Below are positions 1-6,446 of a stretch of DNA of 64,000 nt, in pieces (position 1 is the first letter of the stretch; each line of letters begins with the position of its first letter). Under the pieces are notes generated by a model. It was not told the origin of the DNA. It worked only from the letters and a program-made list of their open reading frames with translations, and made no database searches. This DNA comes from JBDWFY01 sp965275915 (GTDB lineage: Bacteria > Pseudomonadota > Alphaproteobacteria > Rhizobiales > Stappiaceae): contig CBDHYI010000007.1 of the NCBI GenBank assembly GCA_965275915.1, positions 2,046,001-2,110,000 on the forward strand, read 5' to 3'. The translations under genes were made by a program, and so were the position numbers.

Positions 1-2
1 AC

Positions 3-299
3 GTTGAGTGGTTTTCAGCTCATGCACAGACAGGCTCAAGCCAAACCAGGCTCCGAAATACCACCGCAAACGCAACACTGATTAAGGGGACGTCAGGGAA
101 TGCTGAGCGGGCGGGCGGATCTGGTTCAACGTTCTATTCAACAGGCTCCGGTCGGATCACCGTCGCCGCGGCGCAAGTCCTTGAACTTCAGTACTACGTG
201 GTCAACGGGGCAATCTCGCCCACTGTTGGATTGGGTCCAAACGTGAGCAACGGTGAAGAGAACGTGTACGCCAGAATACAGTTCACCAAATTGAACTAG
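3..299 (+). CDS. C-terminal end of a phage tail-fibre-like protein (partial)
   Basis: An open frame enters from the left edge and stops at TAG 297-299, giving 98 residues with no start in the window. The piece is rich in Thr, Ser, Gly and Asn, has alternating hydrophobic and polar residues and ends in a short beta-rich stretch (YARIQFTKLN). This resembles the trimeric C-terminal heads of phage tail fibres or C1q-like collar domains. It sits just before a terminator and a lysis cassette, which is where tail-fibre genes usually lie. The family cannot be named from this fragment; the phage assignment is inferred from context. Confidence 0.6.
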   Translation, partial: VEWFSAHAQTGSSQTRLRNTTANATLIKGTSGNAERAGGSGSTFYSTGSGRITVAAAQVLELQYYVVNGAISPTVGLGPNVSNGEENVYARIQFTKLN

Positions 300-326
300 A
301 GCTATCAACAATCTGACCTAACCGAC

Positions 327-350
327 ACCGCCCGCAGAGGCGGTTTTTTC
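327..350 (+). terminator. Rho-independent terminator after the tail-fibre-like gene
   Basis: A 6-bp GC-rich stem (ACCGCC at 327-332, GGCGGT at 339-344) with a 6-nt loop is followed by a run of T. It lies 28 bases after the stop codon of the upstream partial gene. Confidence 0.85.
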
Positions 351-365
351 GTTCCTGAGGCAATC

Positions 366-551
366 ATGACCAAAACAACATGGATTATCCAGGCGGGACT
401 ATATCGACAGCTGGCCAAACTGATCCCGACTTGTTTTCTTCAGTCTGAGTTGTCAGTTCGGCCAGGCGTTACCGCACAACGTGTTGCAATGGGCGATGGG
501 ACACACGTCGCTGTCGAAGGACCGTGTATTGTCACGGTCAATAGAGATTAG
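366..551 (+). CDS. small hypothetical phage protein
   Basis: This 61-residue protein starts at ATG 366, 16 bases after the terminator, with a weak ribosome-binding site (GAGG about 6 bases upstream). It has no signal peptide or membrane segment that I can see and matches no family I recognise. The second half (GDGTHVAVEGPC) looks like a small beta fold. Its end overlaps the convergent KTSC gene by 4 bases. Small unassigned genes between tail and lysis genes are common in prophages. It may be real, but the only support is the start signal and tight packing. Confidence 0.45.
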   Translation: MTKTTWIIQAGLYRQLAKLIPTCFLQSELSVRPGVTAQRVAMGDGTHVAVEGPCIVTVNRD

Positions 552-736
552 TTGCCGTACCGATCTTTGATGTGGTCGTTGTAGAATTCACCTTTGGACG
601 GCGCACGGAGAAACGCCTGATAAACGTCCTCGGGAACGCCTGGATAGTCATATCGACCGGAATCAGTGAACCAGATCGATAACGTACCATTCTCCCATTC
701 AATCCGGCTCATTGCTGACGAATTCACATAAGGCAT
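548..736 (-). CDS. KTSC domain protein
   Basis: A 62-residue protein beginning MPYVNSSAMSRIEW and continuing through YDYPGVPEDVYQAFL to SKGEFYNDHIKDRY. This is the full pattern of the KTSC domain, a small beta-rich domain often found alone in phages and fused to nucleases or lysyl-tRNA synthetase-like proteins. A longer frame extends upstream to 865, but the ATG at 736 has a good ribosome-binding site (GGGAAG about 4 bases upstream) and matches the usual family length. It is encoded against its neighbours, which is typical of a moron gene. Its molecular role is not known. Confidence 0.75.
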   Translation of the reverse strand: MPYVNSSAMSRIEWENGTLSIWFTDSGRYDYPGVPEDVYQAFLRAPSKGEFYNDHIKDRYGN

Positions 737-813
737 TTCGTCTTCCCAAGATCTGAGTAGCAACTGAACACGCGACAACTCAAAGTACAAGAGACCCAAA
801 TCACAGACCGCAC

Positions 814-838
814 GCCTCGCATTCAGTGGGGCTTTTTT
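814..838 (+). terminator. terminator-like hairpin before the endolysin gene
   Basis: A 5-bp stem (GCCTC 814-818, GGGGC 828-832, with one G-U pair) is followed by six T. It lies only 14 bases before the endolysin start, so it may separate lysis-gene transcription from what comes before. It lies antisense to the region upstream of the KTSC gene. Confidence 0.55.
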
Positions 839-851
839 ATTGGGAAACCCA

Positions 852-1520
852 ATGACAATCAGCACAAGAGATCAGCAAACCCTGCTGAAAGATGCGGGGT
901 TTGATCCCGGACCTATAGACGGGCTCTGGGGAACCCTTTCGCAGTGGGCTTATGACGCATGGCAGGAAGATCGTTTCCCGGGTCGCTTTAAGGCCGGCAA
1001 GGATGACCAGCCGAAATGGCTTCAGCACGCTTTCAGTTTCCTGGGCCTGAAGGAAATCAAAGGTAAGCGGCATAACGATACCATTGTGGGTTTTTGGGAA
1101 GCGCTGAAGCTTCACTTCCGAGACGATGAAACGCCTTGGTGTGCCGGTTTCAAGAACCGAATGATCCAGATGGCGGGTCTTCCTATCCCGAAGAAATACA
1201 GGGCGGCGGCTTTAGGCTGGCGCTGGAACGGGCATGGAACTCGTTTGGACGGTCCGGCACTTGGCGCGGTGTTTTCATGCAAGCGACCGGGCAGGGCAGG
1301 GAGCGGACACACCGGCTTTGTCGCCGGAAGGGATAGGCGGGGCAACGTCATGATTCTGGGCGGCAACCAGGGGAATGCGGTCTCAATTAATCCGTATTCG
1401 CCGACGGCGCGTGACGCTCAGTACCACTGGCCGCAAGGCTCTATTCCTCCTCGAAAGACCGGAATGGACACTCTCCCGATCATCAATTCCGATGGTCGGC
1501 AACTCCAGAATGAGGCTTGA
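852..1520 (+). CDS. phage endolysin: peptidoglycan-binding domain plus TIGR02594/NlpC-P60-like amidase
   Basis: A 222-residue cell-wall hydrolase. Residues about 5-45 form a PG_binding_1-like domain (TLLKDAGFDPGPIDGLWG, then a repeat-type ending). The rest matches the TIGR02594 cysteine-peptidase family: the putative catalytic Cys lies in DETPWCAGF near residue 98, the His in GHTGFV near residue 155, and a late GGNQGN motif follows. It would cut peptidoglycan at host lysis. ATG 852 is preferred over ATG 840 because GGGAA lies 5 bases upstream of it. The stop codon overlaps a TTG of the next gene, so the lysis genes are translated together. There is no signal peptide, so export would need the holin. 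Confidence 0.85.
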   Translation: MTISTRDQQTLLKDAGFDPGPIDGLWGTLSQWAYDAWQEDRFPGRFKAGKDDQPKWLQHAFSFLGLKEIKGKRHNDTIVGFWEALKLHFRDDETPWCAGFKNRMIQMAGLPIPKKYRAAALGWRWNGHGTRLDGPALGAVFSCKRPGRAGSGHTGFVAGRDRRGNVMILGGNQGNAVSINPYSPTARDAQYHWPQGSIPPRKTGMDTLPIINSDGRQLQNEA

Positions 1521-1525
1521 ATTCT

Positions 1526-1939
1526 ATGGAAACGATCCTTGATCTATCAGGCGTCCTTGAATGGGCGCTTTCTTTTATCGTGATGTTGATTGGCGGCGCT
1601 GCGTCTTGGGCGCTGAAGATGCTGGCTGACTTCCTCAGGACAAAGACCGGCATTGAGCTGGATGACAGCACCCGGAAATACCTGAATGACGCCATCGACA
1701 AAGGTATTCAATACGGCGCTAGCAAGGTTGAACAACTGCTCGAAGACAAAGCTGAAATTGATGTCAAAAATCAGATTGTGGCGATAGCAGGGAAATATGT
1801 GCTCGATGCCGTCCCGGGCGCTCTTGAGAAGTTCGAAATCACGGAAGAACGACTTACCAACATGATCGAAGCCCGTATAGGCGTTGATCTTGATGGTGAT
1901 GGCGATATCGGCCAACCCGGCGTTCTTCAGGCGGCCTGA
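1526..1939 (+). CDS. holin-like phage membrane protein (Holin_LLH type suspected)
   Basis: A 137-residue protein with one N-terminal membrane segment (about residues 12-32, LSFIVMLIGGAASWAL), then an amphipathic charged region and the acidic stretch DLDGDGDIG near the C-terminus, which resembles a single calcium loop. Size, topology and position straight after the endolysin suit a holin of the LLH type. ATG 1526 follows GAGG by 10 bases; a TTG at 1517 overlapping the endolysin stop is the alternative. The holin call rests mainly on topology and neighbours. Confidence 0.6.
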   Translation: METILDLSGVLEWALSFIVMLIGGAASWALKMLADFLRTKTGIELDDSTRKYLNDAIDKGIQYGASKVEQLLEDKAEIDVKNQIVAIAGKYVLDAVPGALEKFEITEERLTNMIEARIGVDLDGDGDIGQPGVLQAA

Positions 1940-1941
1940 TC

Positions 1942-2178
1942 ATGTGGTCGGCATTTTGGTCTGCCTTTCTCGCCTTTGTCGGCAAATGGACTCGCGGTCT
2001 GATTGTGGACATTGTGCGGGATCGGCGGTCCGCCAAGGCACATGAAGAGCTTGGTGCGCTCAAACAGAAATCGGCCGGCGAGGCGGAACAGCGCAAGACA
2101 CTTGATGCGGTGGATGACGCTGCAAACCGTGTTCGCAACATGACCGAAGAAGAAAAGAAGAGGAGGGCGCTTGAATGA
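1942..2178 (+). CDS. small membrane-anchored coiled-coil protein, possible i-spanin
   Basis: This 78-residue protein has a hydrophobic N-terminus (residues 2-25, WSAFWSAFLAFVGKW) followed by a highly charged helical tail (EELGALKQKS to EEEKKRRALE). It begins 2 bases after the holin stop and its TGA overlaps the ATG of the next lipoprotein gene (ATGA, 2175-2178). A single-pass coiled-coil protein followed by an overlapping small lipoprotein is the arrangement of Rz/Rz1 spanins, which fuse inner and outer membranes at lysis. No sequence match to a known spanin is claimed. Confidence 0.6.
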   Translation: MWSAFWSAFLAFVGKWTRGLIVDIVRDRRSAKAHEELGALKQKSAGEAEQRKTLDAVDDAANRVRNMTEEEKKRRALE

Positions 2179-2405
2179 TCCGCGTTCTCCTCATCACGGG
2201 CCTACTGATGTTGGCCGGGTGCAATCCTCCCAAGCTGGATCCAAGTGCGTCTGACTTCTGCCAGGCGGTCGAGAAGGCACTGAAGGAAACCAACTTCAAC
2301 TTCAAGATCCGCACAGAAGAAGAATGGTTGGCCATGCATCCAGAACATCAGAACTGGTTCCTGACCATGAAAGAAGCTTACCGAACTCGCTGTCCAAAGG
2401 GCTGA
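2175..2405 (+). CDS. small lipoprotein, possible o-spanin
   Basis: A 76-residue protein with a lipoprotein signal peptide and a clear lipobox (LMLAGC, Cys 16). The mature part is about 60 residues, charged, with two further Cys (FCQAV and RTRCPKG) that could form a disulfide. It overlaps the upstream membrane-protein gene by 4 bases. The position suggests the outer-membrane partner of a spanin pair, but it is less Pro-rich than classic Rz1, so this stays an inference. Confidence 0.6.
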   Translation: MIRVLLITGLLMLAGCNPPKLDPSASDFCQAVEKALKETNFNFKIRTEEEWLAMHPEHQNWFLTMKEAYRTRCPKG

Positions 2406-2410
2406 CCTGA

Positions 2411-2689
2411 ATGAATTTAACTTCTGAAATAGTACTCCTGTTTATCGCGGTTGCGACCTTTGTGAGCGGGTTCTGGTGGCGGATTGAGTCCCGGATCAAG
2501 TCGCTGGATGACAAGCTGACAAAGCATCAGCTCGCTGTGGCCGAGAAATACGCGAGCACGGAACATCTCGGCAAAGTCGAGGACCGGTTGGTCCGGGCGA
2601 TCGATAAGTTAAATGCCAAGATCGATGTCTTTCCAGAGCAACTTTCAAAGGCTGTCACCGCGGCGATTGAAGCCTCTCGGCACAACTGA
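2411..2689 (+). CDS. small phage membrane protein with coiled coil (XhlA-like topology)
   Basis: A 92-residue protein with one N-terminal membrane segment (residues 6-22, EIVLLFIAVATFVSGFW) followed by a long amphipathic helix (SRIKSLDDKLTKHQLAV and beyond). It is the last gene of the lysis cassette, 5 bases after the lipoprotein stop and before a strong terminator. The layout resembles haemolysin XhlA-type phage proteins. It could equally be a second holin or a holin regulator. Confidence 0.55.
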   Translation: MNLTSEIVLLFIAVATFVSGFWWRIESRIKSLDDKLTKHQLAVAEKYASTEHLGKVEDRLVRAIDKLNAKIDVFPEQLSKAVTAAIEASRHN

Positions 2690-2762
2690 ATTGAAGAGCT
2701 TCCTTGGCAATGGTGCCGAGGGAGAATGCAGATGGTCTCATCTGTTGTTTCCTCCCTAACTT

Positions 2763-2800
2763 GCCCGCCCTGGCTGATGCTGGGGCGGGCCTTTTTTTTT
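2763..2800 (+). terminator. strong terminator of the lysis cassette
   Basis: A 7-bp stem (GCCCGCC 2763-2769, GGCGGGC 2784-2790) is followed by nine T. It marks the end of the late lysis operon; the genes beyond are accessory. Confidence 0.9.
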
Positions 2801-2919
2801 GATGTATGGTGGGCTAAGGAGGTAGCGGCTTTGAGCCCAAAGAGTAATGTTGAAAGTTCTGTTGTGAGGTGAATTACTGTCAGTGATTTTTAGACGCAGT
2901 TTCGGAGAGCCAATTCGCG

Positions 2920-3741
2920 ATGGGTAAAATTTTCAGTGATCATTTCGAGATCGTTCGACAGCGTTTGTCTCGCGAGGGAGAAATAGCCAACTCATTTCGC
3001 CACAACACAAACAAAGGAAATATACGGGAAGCATTTGTCAAGGAATTGCTGGACAACAACACTTCTCAATTCTGCTCGGTCGGATCGGGCGAGATCATTC
3101 ACCGCGAAATGGATGATGGTGAGGATCGAAATCAGATTGACGTGGTCCTGTATAACAATCGCTACCCAAAGCTGTCGGGAGCTGGTGGTGTGGACATGTT
3201 CTTTGTCGAAACCGTTTCATCATTCGTTGAAGTCAAGTCGAAACTCACGAAAGATGATGTCCGACAAGCGGCTAAGGCAAGCAAGCGCATTAAAACTTAT
3301 CCCTACGCTCCGCCGCAGAATTTCAACCCGACTGGCATGATCAAAACGCCTCGACCTTTCTCGTACTTGTTTGCCTATGACTCTACAGCGAAGGAGATAA
3401 AGACAGTCGTAGAATGGATGCAGGAAATTTCTGCGGAAGATAATTACAATCTTGACAAACTCAGAGAAACTGAGCCGGGTAAACGGCCATTCTTCCCAAA
3501 CTGGTTTTTGGATGGGATCTTCGTGCTTAACAAGGGGTTTGTATTTATCGATGCGATGCCTTTTGAAAGCCTGCTAACGAACCAGCCCAAGGTACCACAA
3601 GATCATATTTGGGTGTTCGGAGAACACAATGAGCTGGAAATCCTGTGGGTTGCATTGAATCTTGCCAGCGAAAAACTCCTTTGGAACGACGCTCAGATTG
3701 ATAGATATCTGCCAGAGAAGGAGTGGGCGGTTTCGGACTAG
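2920..3741 (+). CDS. DUF6602 family protein, restriction-endonuclease-like fold
   Basis: A 273-residue protein matching the DUF6602 pattern: FRHNTNKGNIREAFVKELL near residue 27, QIDVVLYNN near residue 71, and VETVSSFVEVKSKLT near residue 100. The spaced D (in QIDVV) and ExK (in EVKSK) form a PD-(D/E)XK-like active site. Such proteins are scattered in phages and islands; their function is unproven. It stands alone between two hairpins, outside the lysis operon, and looks like a moron or defence gene. ATG 2920 follows GGAG by about 9 bases. Fold and motif are recognised from the sequence; any nuclease or defence activity is inference. Confidence 0.75.
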   Translation: MGKIFSDHFEIVRQRLSREGEIANSFRHNTNKGNIREAFVKELLDNNTSQFCSVGSGEIIHREMDDGEDRNQIDVVLYNNRYPKLSGAGGVDMFFVETVSSFVEVKSKLTKDDVRQAAKASKRIKTYPYAPPQNFNPTGMIKTPRPFSYLFAYDSTAKEIKTVVEWMQEISAEDNYNLDKLRETEPGKRPFFPNWFLDGIFVLNKGFVFIDAMPFESLLTNQPKVPQDHIWVFGEHNELEILWVALNLASEKLLWNDAQIDRYLPEKEWAVSD

Positions 3742-3752
3742 TAGAACGACTG

Positions 3753-3805
3753 CGCCGTCCGTCGATCGCTGCGGATGGTACTGGTGCAGCGATCGACGGA
3801 CGGCG
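3753..3805. repeat. 20-bp perfect inverted repeat with 13-nt loop
   Basis: The arms 3753-3772 and 3786-3805 are exact reverse complements. The repeat starts 11 bases after the DUF6602 stop codon. No T-run follows on either strand, so it is not an ordinary intrinsic terminator. It could be a strong RNA hairpin protecting the 3' end, or a protein-binding or recombination site. Confidence 0.85.
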
Positions 3806-4255
3806 TGCCAAAAGCGCTAATAGCCTCTAAACCACAGCAACGTGGCATAGTACCCACAAAAGACATAAACGATCATCCCAACCAACAACCCGTCTGGTCT
3901 GGGGATTATGTTATCAAGAATCCCTACTGCGACTATTCCAGCAAAGCACAGAAGCGCTCCCCGAAACTGACCGCTATTCATTTATCGGCTCAATCAACTG
4001 TTCGCCGCTCGCTTTGCTTGATCCCACTTCCCGTCTTACACGATAGCTCACCAACTGGTAAAAGGCCTTCAGCGCCCCTTGCTAGGTGGTTCCCTGCAGA
4101 TTGTTGCGTGGGGCCGAACGCAACCCGGCATGCCCCTGTAGCGGGCTCTATTGTGCTGACTGGCATCGGCATGAAAGTGAACCAGTTCACTTTACCAAAT
4201 CCACCGGTTGTGTTCGTTTGTCAACTGCAACACAAACTTGAGATGGGGGATTCTT
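3806..4255. other. 450-bp stretch without a convincing gene
   Basis: Open frames here (the longest on the plus strand runs from 3775 to 4365) have no ribosome-binding site and a composition unlike their neighbours, and one overlaps the well-supported small gene at 4256. The only structures I see are the inverted repeat at its left edge and a palindrome at 4174-4193. Confidence 0.6.
4174..4193. promoter_or_regulatory. 20-bp operator-like palindrome upstream of the YHCH gene
   Basis: Arms AAAGTGAAC (4174-4182) and GTTCACTTT (4185-4193) are exact reverse complements around a 2-base spacer. The site is about 62 bases upstream of the small secreted-protein start at 4256, a reasonable place for a dimeric repressor. 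The cognate regulator is unknown and is not in this window. Confidence 0.55.
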
Positions 4256-4405
4256 ATGAGGAGAGCTATTTCTGTTGTTTGCTTGGCATTGTTTGTAGGA
4301 GCGCTGGGCGTGCAATATGCGTCCGCTCACGGGGGAGGATGTCGGAAAGACAGTCCACCCGGTAAATGCTGCCATGCCGGATCACAGCCTTACCACTGTC
4401 ATTAA
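4256..4405 (+). CDS. tiny secreted Cys/His-rich protein (YHYH-type ending)
   Basis: A 49-residue protein with a signal peptide (MRRAISVVCLALFVGALG, likely cut after YASA) and a mature part of about 27 residues that holds GGGCRKDSPPGKCCHAG and ends in PYHCH. The terminal Y-H-C-H with spaced Cys resembles the YHYH motif of short secreted phage and bacterial proteins and could bind metal. The ATG at 4256 follows ATGGGGGA by about 6 bases. A terminator follows at 4440, so this is a single-gene unit. Function unknown. Confidence 0.7.
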   Translation: MRRAISVVCLALFVGALGVQYASAHGGGCRKDSPPGKCCHAGSQPYHCH

Positions 4406-4439
4406 TCGGTAAAATCCTAAAGGTCAGTCCCAGCGACTT

Positions 4440-4474
4440 GCCCGCTGTAGATACCCATATGGCGGGCTTTTTTT
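4440..4474 (+). terminator. terminator after the YHCH gene
   Basis: A 6-bp stem (GCCCGC 4440-4445, GCGGGC 4462-4467) is followed by seven T. Confidence 0.85.
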
Positions 4475-4560
4475 CTAAATTAGACGCAATTTGTCACACA
4501 GAAATTAAAACTATTTAGAGTAATAGTACTGTAGGAATTCACCTTTAGGTGGTGATACTA

Positions 4561-4749
4561 ATGGCTAAGAGCTTCGGTAGGCTGATCAAAGAATTCGCAT
4601 TGGGGATTTCCCTGCGATTAGGAGTCGCACTTTTCATAATATTGTGTGCTTGGAGTATATTTGCGCTCTATGAAGAGCAGACGCTCAAATTCCTTGTTGC
4701 TGTGGGGATAGTGTTGATGGCGGCATTACCTGTGCTGGTACGAGGATAA
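4561..4749 (+). CDS. small two-helix membrane protein
   Basis: A 62-residue protein starting MAKSFGRLIKEFALG, with two hydrophobic segments (about residues 15-35 and 42-58) joined by an acidic linker (YEEQ). ATG 4561 has GGTGG about 7 bases upstream. An upstream ATG at 4549 is in frame but less likely. I recognise no family. It precedes the SNase-like gene by 20 bases and may share its transcript. Confidence 0.5.
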   Translation: MAKSFGRLIKEFALGISLRLGVALFIILCAWSIFALYEEQTLKFLVAVGIVLMAALPVLVRG

Positions 4750-4769
4750 CAATGCTGTATTGAACAGCT

Positions 4770-5261
4770 ATGAAACTCTTATTCGCGATTCTTGTTGGCC
4801 TGCCACTCTCCAAGCCGGCACCCATTCCAGAGCCAAAACCCGTCGCGATCAAATTTGATATCTGCCCGCGTGGAAAGAAAAGAACCTCCACCACCACATG
4901 TGTCGTTGATGGCGATACAATATGGCTCAGAGGGCGATACATCCGTCTGAAGGACTTTGATACGCCGGAGACGCAAACGGCGTTCTGCACCGACAATAAG
5001 AAGCAGCAGGCATACGAAAGAGGCATTGGTCGTCAAGCGACACTCACACTCATTCACACGCTCAACAACAATCATTGGACAATAGAGTATTTTGGCAAAG
5101 ACCGCTCAGGGAAGCGTCATCTGGCTACAATCCGGATAAACGGAATTGACATTGGTGAAAAGATGATCCGATGGGGTGTTGCTCGCCGTTGGCCCGACGG
5201 GTGGGAATATTGGTGCGAACTCCCTGGACCTGGGAGGCCGCATCCGCAAATAAGGTTCTAA
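4770..5261 (+). CDS. Staphylococcus-nuclease-like (thermonuclease family) protein
   Basis: A 163-residue protein with a short hydrophobic N-terminus, then the SNase domain. The calcium and catalytic signatures are present: VVDGDTIWL near residue 46, RYIRLKDFDTPE near residue 56, and a DRSGKRHLATI box near residue 111. The Asp, Arg and Glu expected of an active nuclease all appear intact. It would cut DNA or RNA, probably at the membrane or outside the cytoplasm. It is the last gene before the prophage boundary, and SNase-like genes are frequent cargo of mobile elements in this group. Confidence 0.8.
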   Translation: MKLLFAILVGLPLSKPAPIPEPKPVAIKFDICPRGKKRTSTTTCVVDGDTIWLRGRYIRLKDFDTPETQTAFCTDNKKQQAYERGIGRQATLTLIHTLNNNHWTIEYFGKDRSGKRHLATIRINGIDIGEKMIRWGVARRWPDGWEYWCELPGPGRPHPQIRF

Positions 5262-5420
5262 CCCCTCAATCCTTTCCAACAATGCTGTTATCGTGAGGTA
5301 GTTGTCACGACTGAAATTCGTCGCTGATTCCCTTTGAACGCCGTACCCTAAGCTACTGATAATAAACAGTAGGCGATTCTCATCCTTTGAGCGAAAGTCG
5401 TTGAGCAATAACGTCAAATG

Positions 5421-5464
5421 CCAGATTAGGAATCTGATGCTCTATCCTGCTGAGCTACGGGGCC
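5421..5464 (-). pseudogene. 5' half of tRNA-Arg(CCT), truncated: probable prophage attachment site
   Basis: On the minus strand from 5464 the sequence gives a 7-nt acceptor strand (GGCCCCG), a D arm (GCTC, loop AGCAGGATA, GAGC) and a complete anticodon arm (TCAGA, loop TTCCTAA, TCTGG) with anticodon CCT. The match then stops: no variable loop, no T arm (no GGTTCGA) and no 3' acceptor strand follow. The break falls right at the end of the anticodon stem, the classic place where integrases cross over. Phage-like genes lie on one side and housekeeping genes on the other. The intact tRNA should be at the other end of the element. Confidence 0.8.
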
Positions 5465-5621
5465 GTTGCGACGCGGTGTTTATCATGTTTGGGCGGTCAG
5501 TGCATCCCCTGTCCGATCGCTGTGATACCTGTCTTGACGCCGGTGGGGCTGCAAACATTAAAAATTGTTCAGACAGCATCAACTTATTGCGCGAATTAGC
5601 CGATATGGACTAATAAGGCCC

Positions 5622-6446
5622 ATGGTATTGAGAGGGTTTCGTTTTTGCTGCGGCAAAAGTGCGGCATATTTGTCGAAACTGTTTTTAAGTTTCTGCTTTG
5701 CGCTTTCCGGCCAGGCTTTTGCCGCGAAACTGCCGCAAGTGTGTCACATGGATAACGGTCAGGAAGCGGACGTAGTCGCGATCACCGACTTTCTGGACTT
5801 GAAGCTGAGACAGGGAAAGTTGGTGCGACTGGCAGATATAGATTTCCCCGGCGATCGGAAGGCGGCGCGGCAGCATCTGTCCAAAACCCTTCTTGGAAAA
5901 TCCATCACAGTCCATGAAGTCAGCGACAGACCGGATCGCTGGCGACGCGTTTCAGCGCATGTAACAGCCAATAGCGCGGGGCCCTGGTTGCAAAGCGATT
6001 TGATTGAACGCGGCCTGGCGCGTGTGCGGCCGGAATTTGCGAAAAAGACATGCCTTGAACCGTTGTTTAAAAGCGAATGGCGCGCGCGGCGGCAGAAACG
6101 GGGCTTATGGCGGTCGGATGAATTCCGCAGAATTGCCGTTGAAGGGACCAAAACTGGTGGTTATGTCCACAATCAATATGCGGTCTTTATCGGTCGAATC
6201 GTTTCGGTGGGCGAAACCGAGCGGTGGCGCTATCTCAATTTCGGCAGGAACTGGAAAACCGACTTCACTGTAAGGATTAACCGTCGGTCAAAAAACGTGA
6301 TTGGGCCGATTGAGACAGATGCTGATATGGTCCCGGGCAATGTCGTTGAGGTTCGCGGTATCGTGCGAGACTACGATGGCGGGCAGGTCGACATACGTCA
6401 TCCCGCTCAATTGCAGATTGTAAAGAGACGAGAAAAGAATTGGTGA
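5622..6446 (+). CDS. exported SNase-like protein with degenerate active site and C-terminal OB-like domain
   Basis: A 274-residue protein with a signal peptide (LFLSFCFALSGQAFA). Residues about 40-175 follow the SNase fold (GKLVRLADIDFPG, then LIERGLARVRPEF, then a helix ending in RGLW), but the DGDT motif is absent (AITDFLDL) and the usual PE after the Arg box is FPGD, so nuclease activity is doubtful. Residues about 180-274 look like a second OB-type beta domain (GNVVEVRGIVRDYDGGQ). Its stop overlaps the next gene, suggesting co-translation with the M48 protease. ATG 5622 leaves a normal signal peptide; an upstream in-frame start at 5565 runs into poor coding sequence. Confidence 0.65.
   Translation: MVLRGFRFCCGKSAAYLSKLFLSFCFALSGQAFAAKLPQVCHMDNGQEADVVAITDFLDLKLRQGKLVRLADIDFPGDRKAARQHLSKTLLGKSITVHEVSDRPDRWRRVSAHVTANSAGPWLQSDLIERGLARVRPEFAKKTCLEPLFKSEWRARRQKRGLWRSDEFRRIAVEGTKTGGYVHNQYAVFIGRIVSVGETERWRYLNFGRNWKTDFTVRINRRSKNVIGPIETDADMVPGNVVEVRGIVRDYDGGQVDIRHPAQLQIVKRREKNW

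Noticed and set aside
1947..2178. Toxin-antitoxin pair from the two small overlapping genes at 1942 and 2175
   Set aside because: The first has a membrane anchor and the second a lipobox, and they lie inside a lysis cassette, which fits spanins better.
3775..4365. Open frame of 196 residues on the plus strand
   Set aside because: No ribosome-binding site, erratic composition, starts inside the inverted repeat and overlaps the better supported 49-residue secreted protein in another frame.
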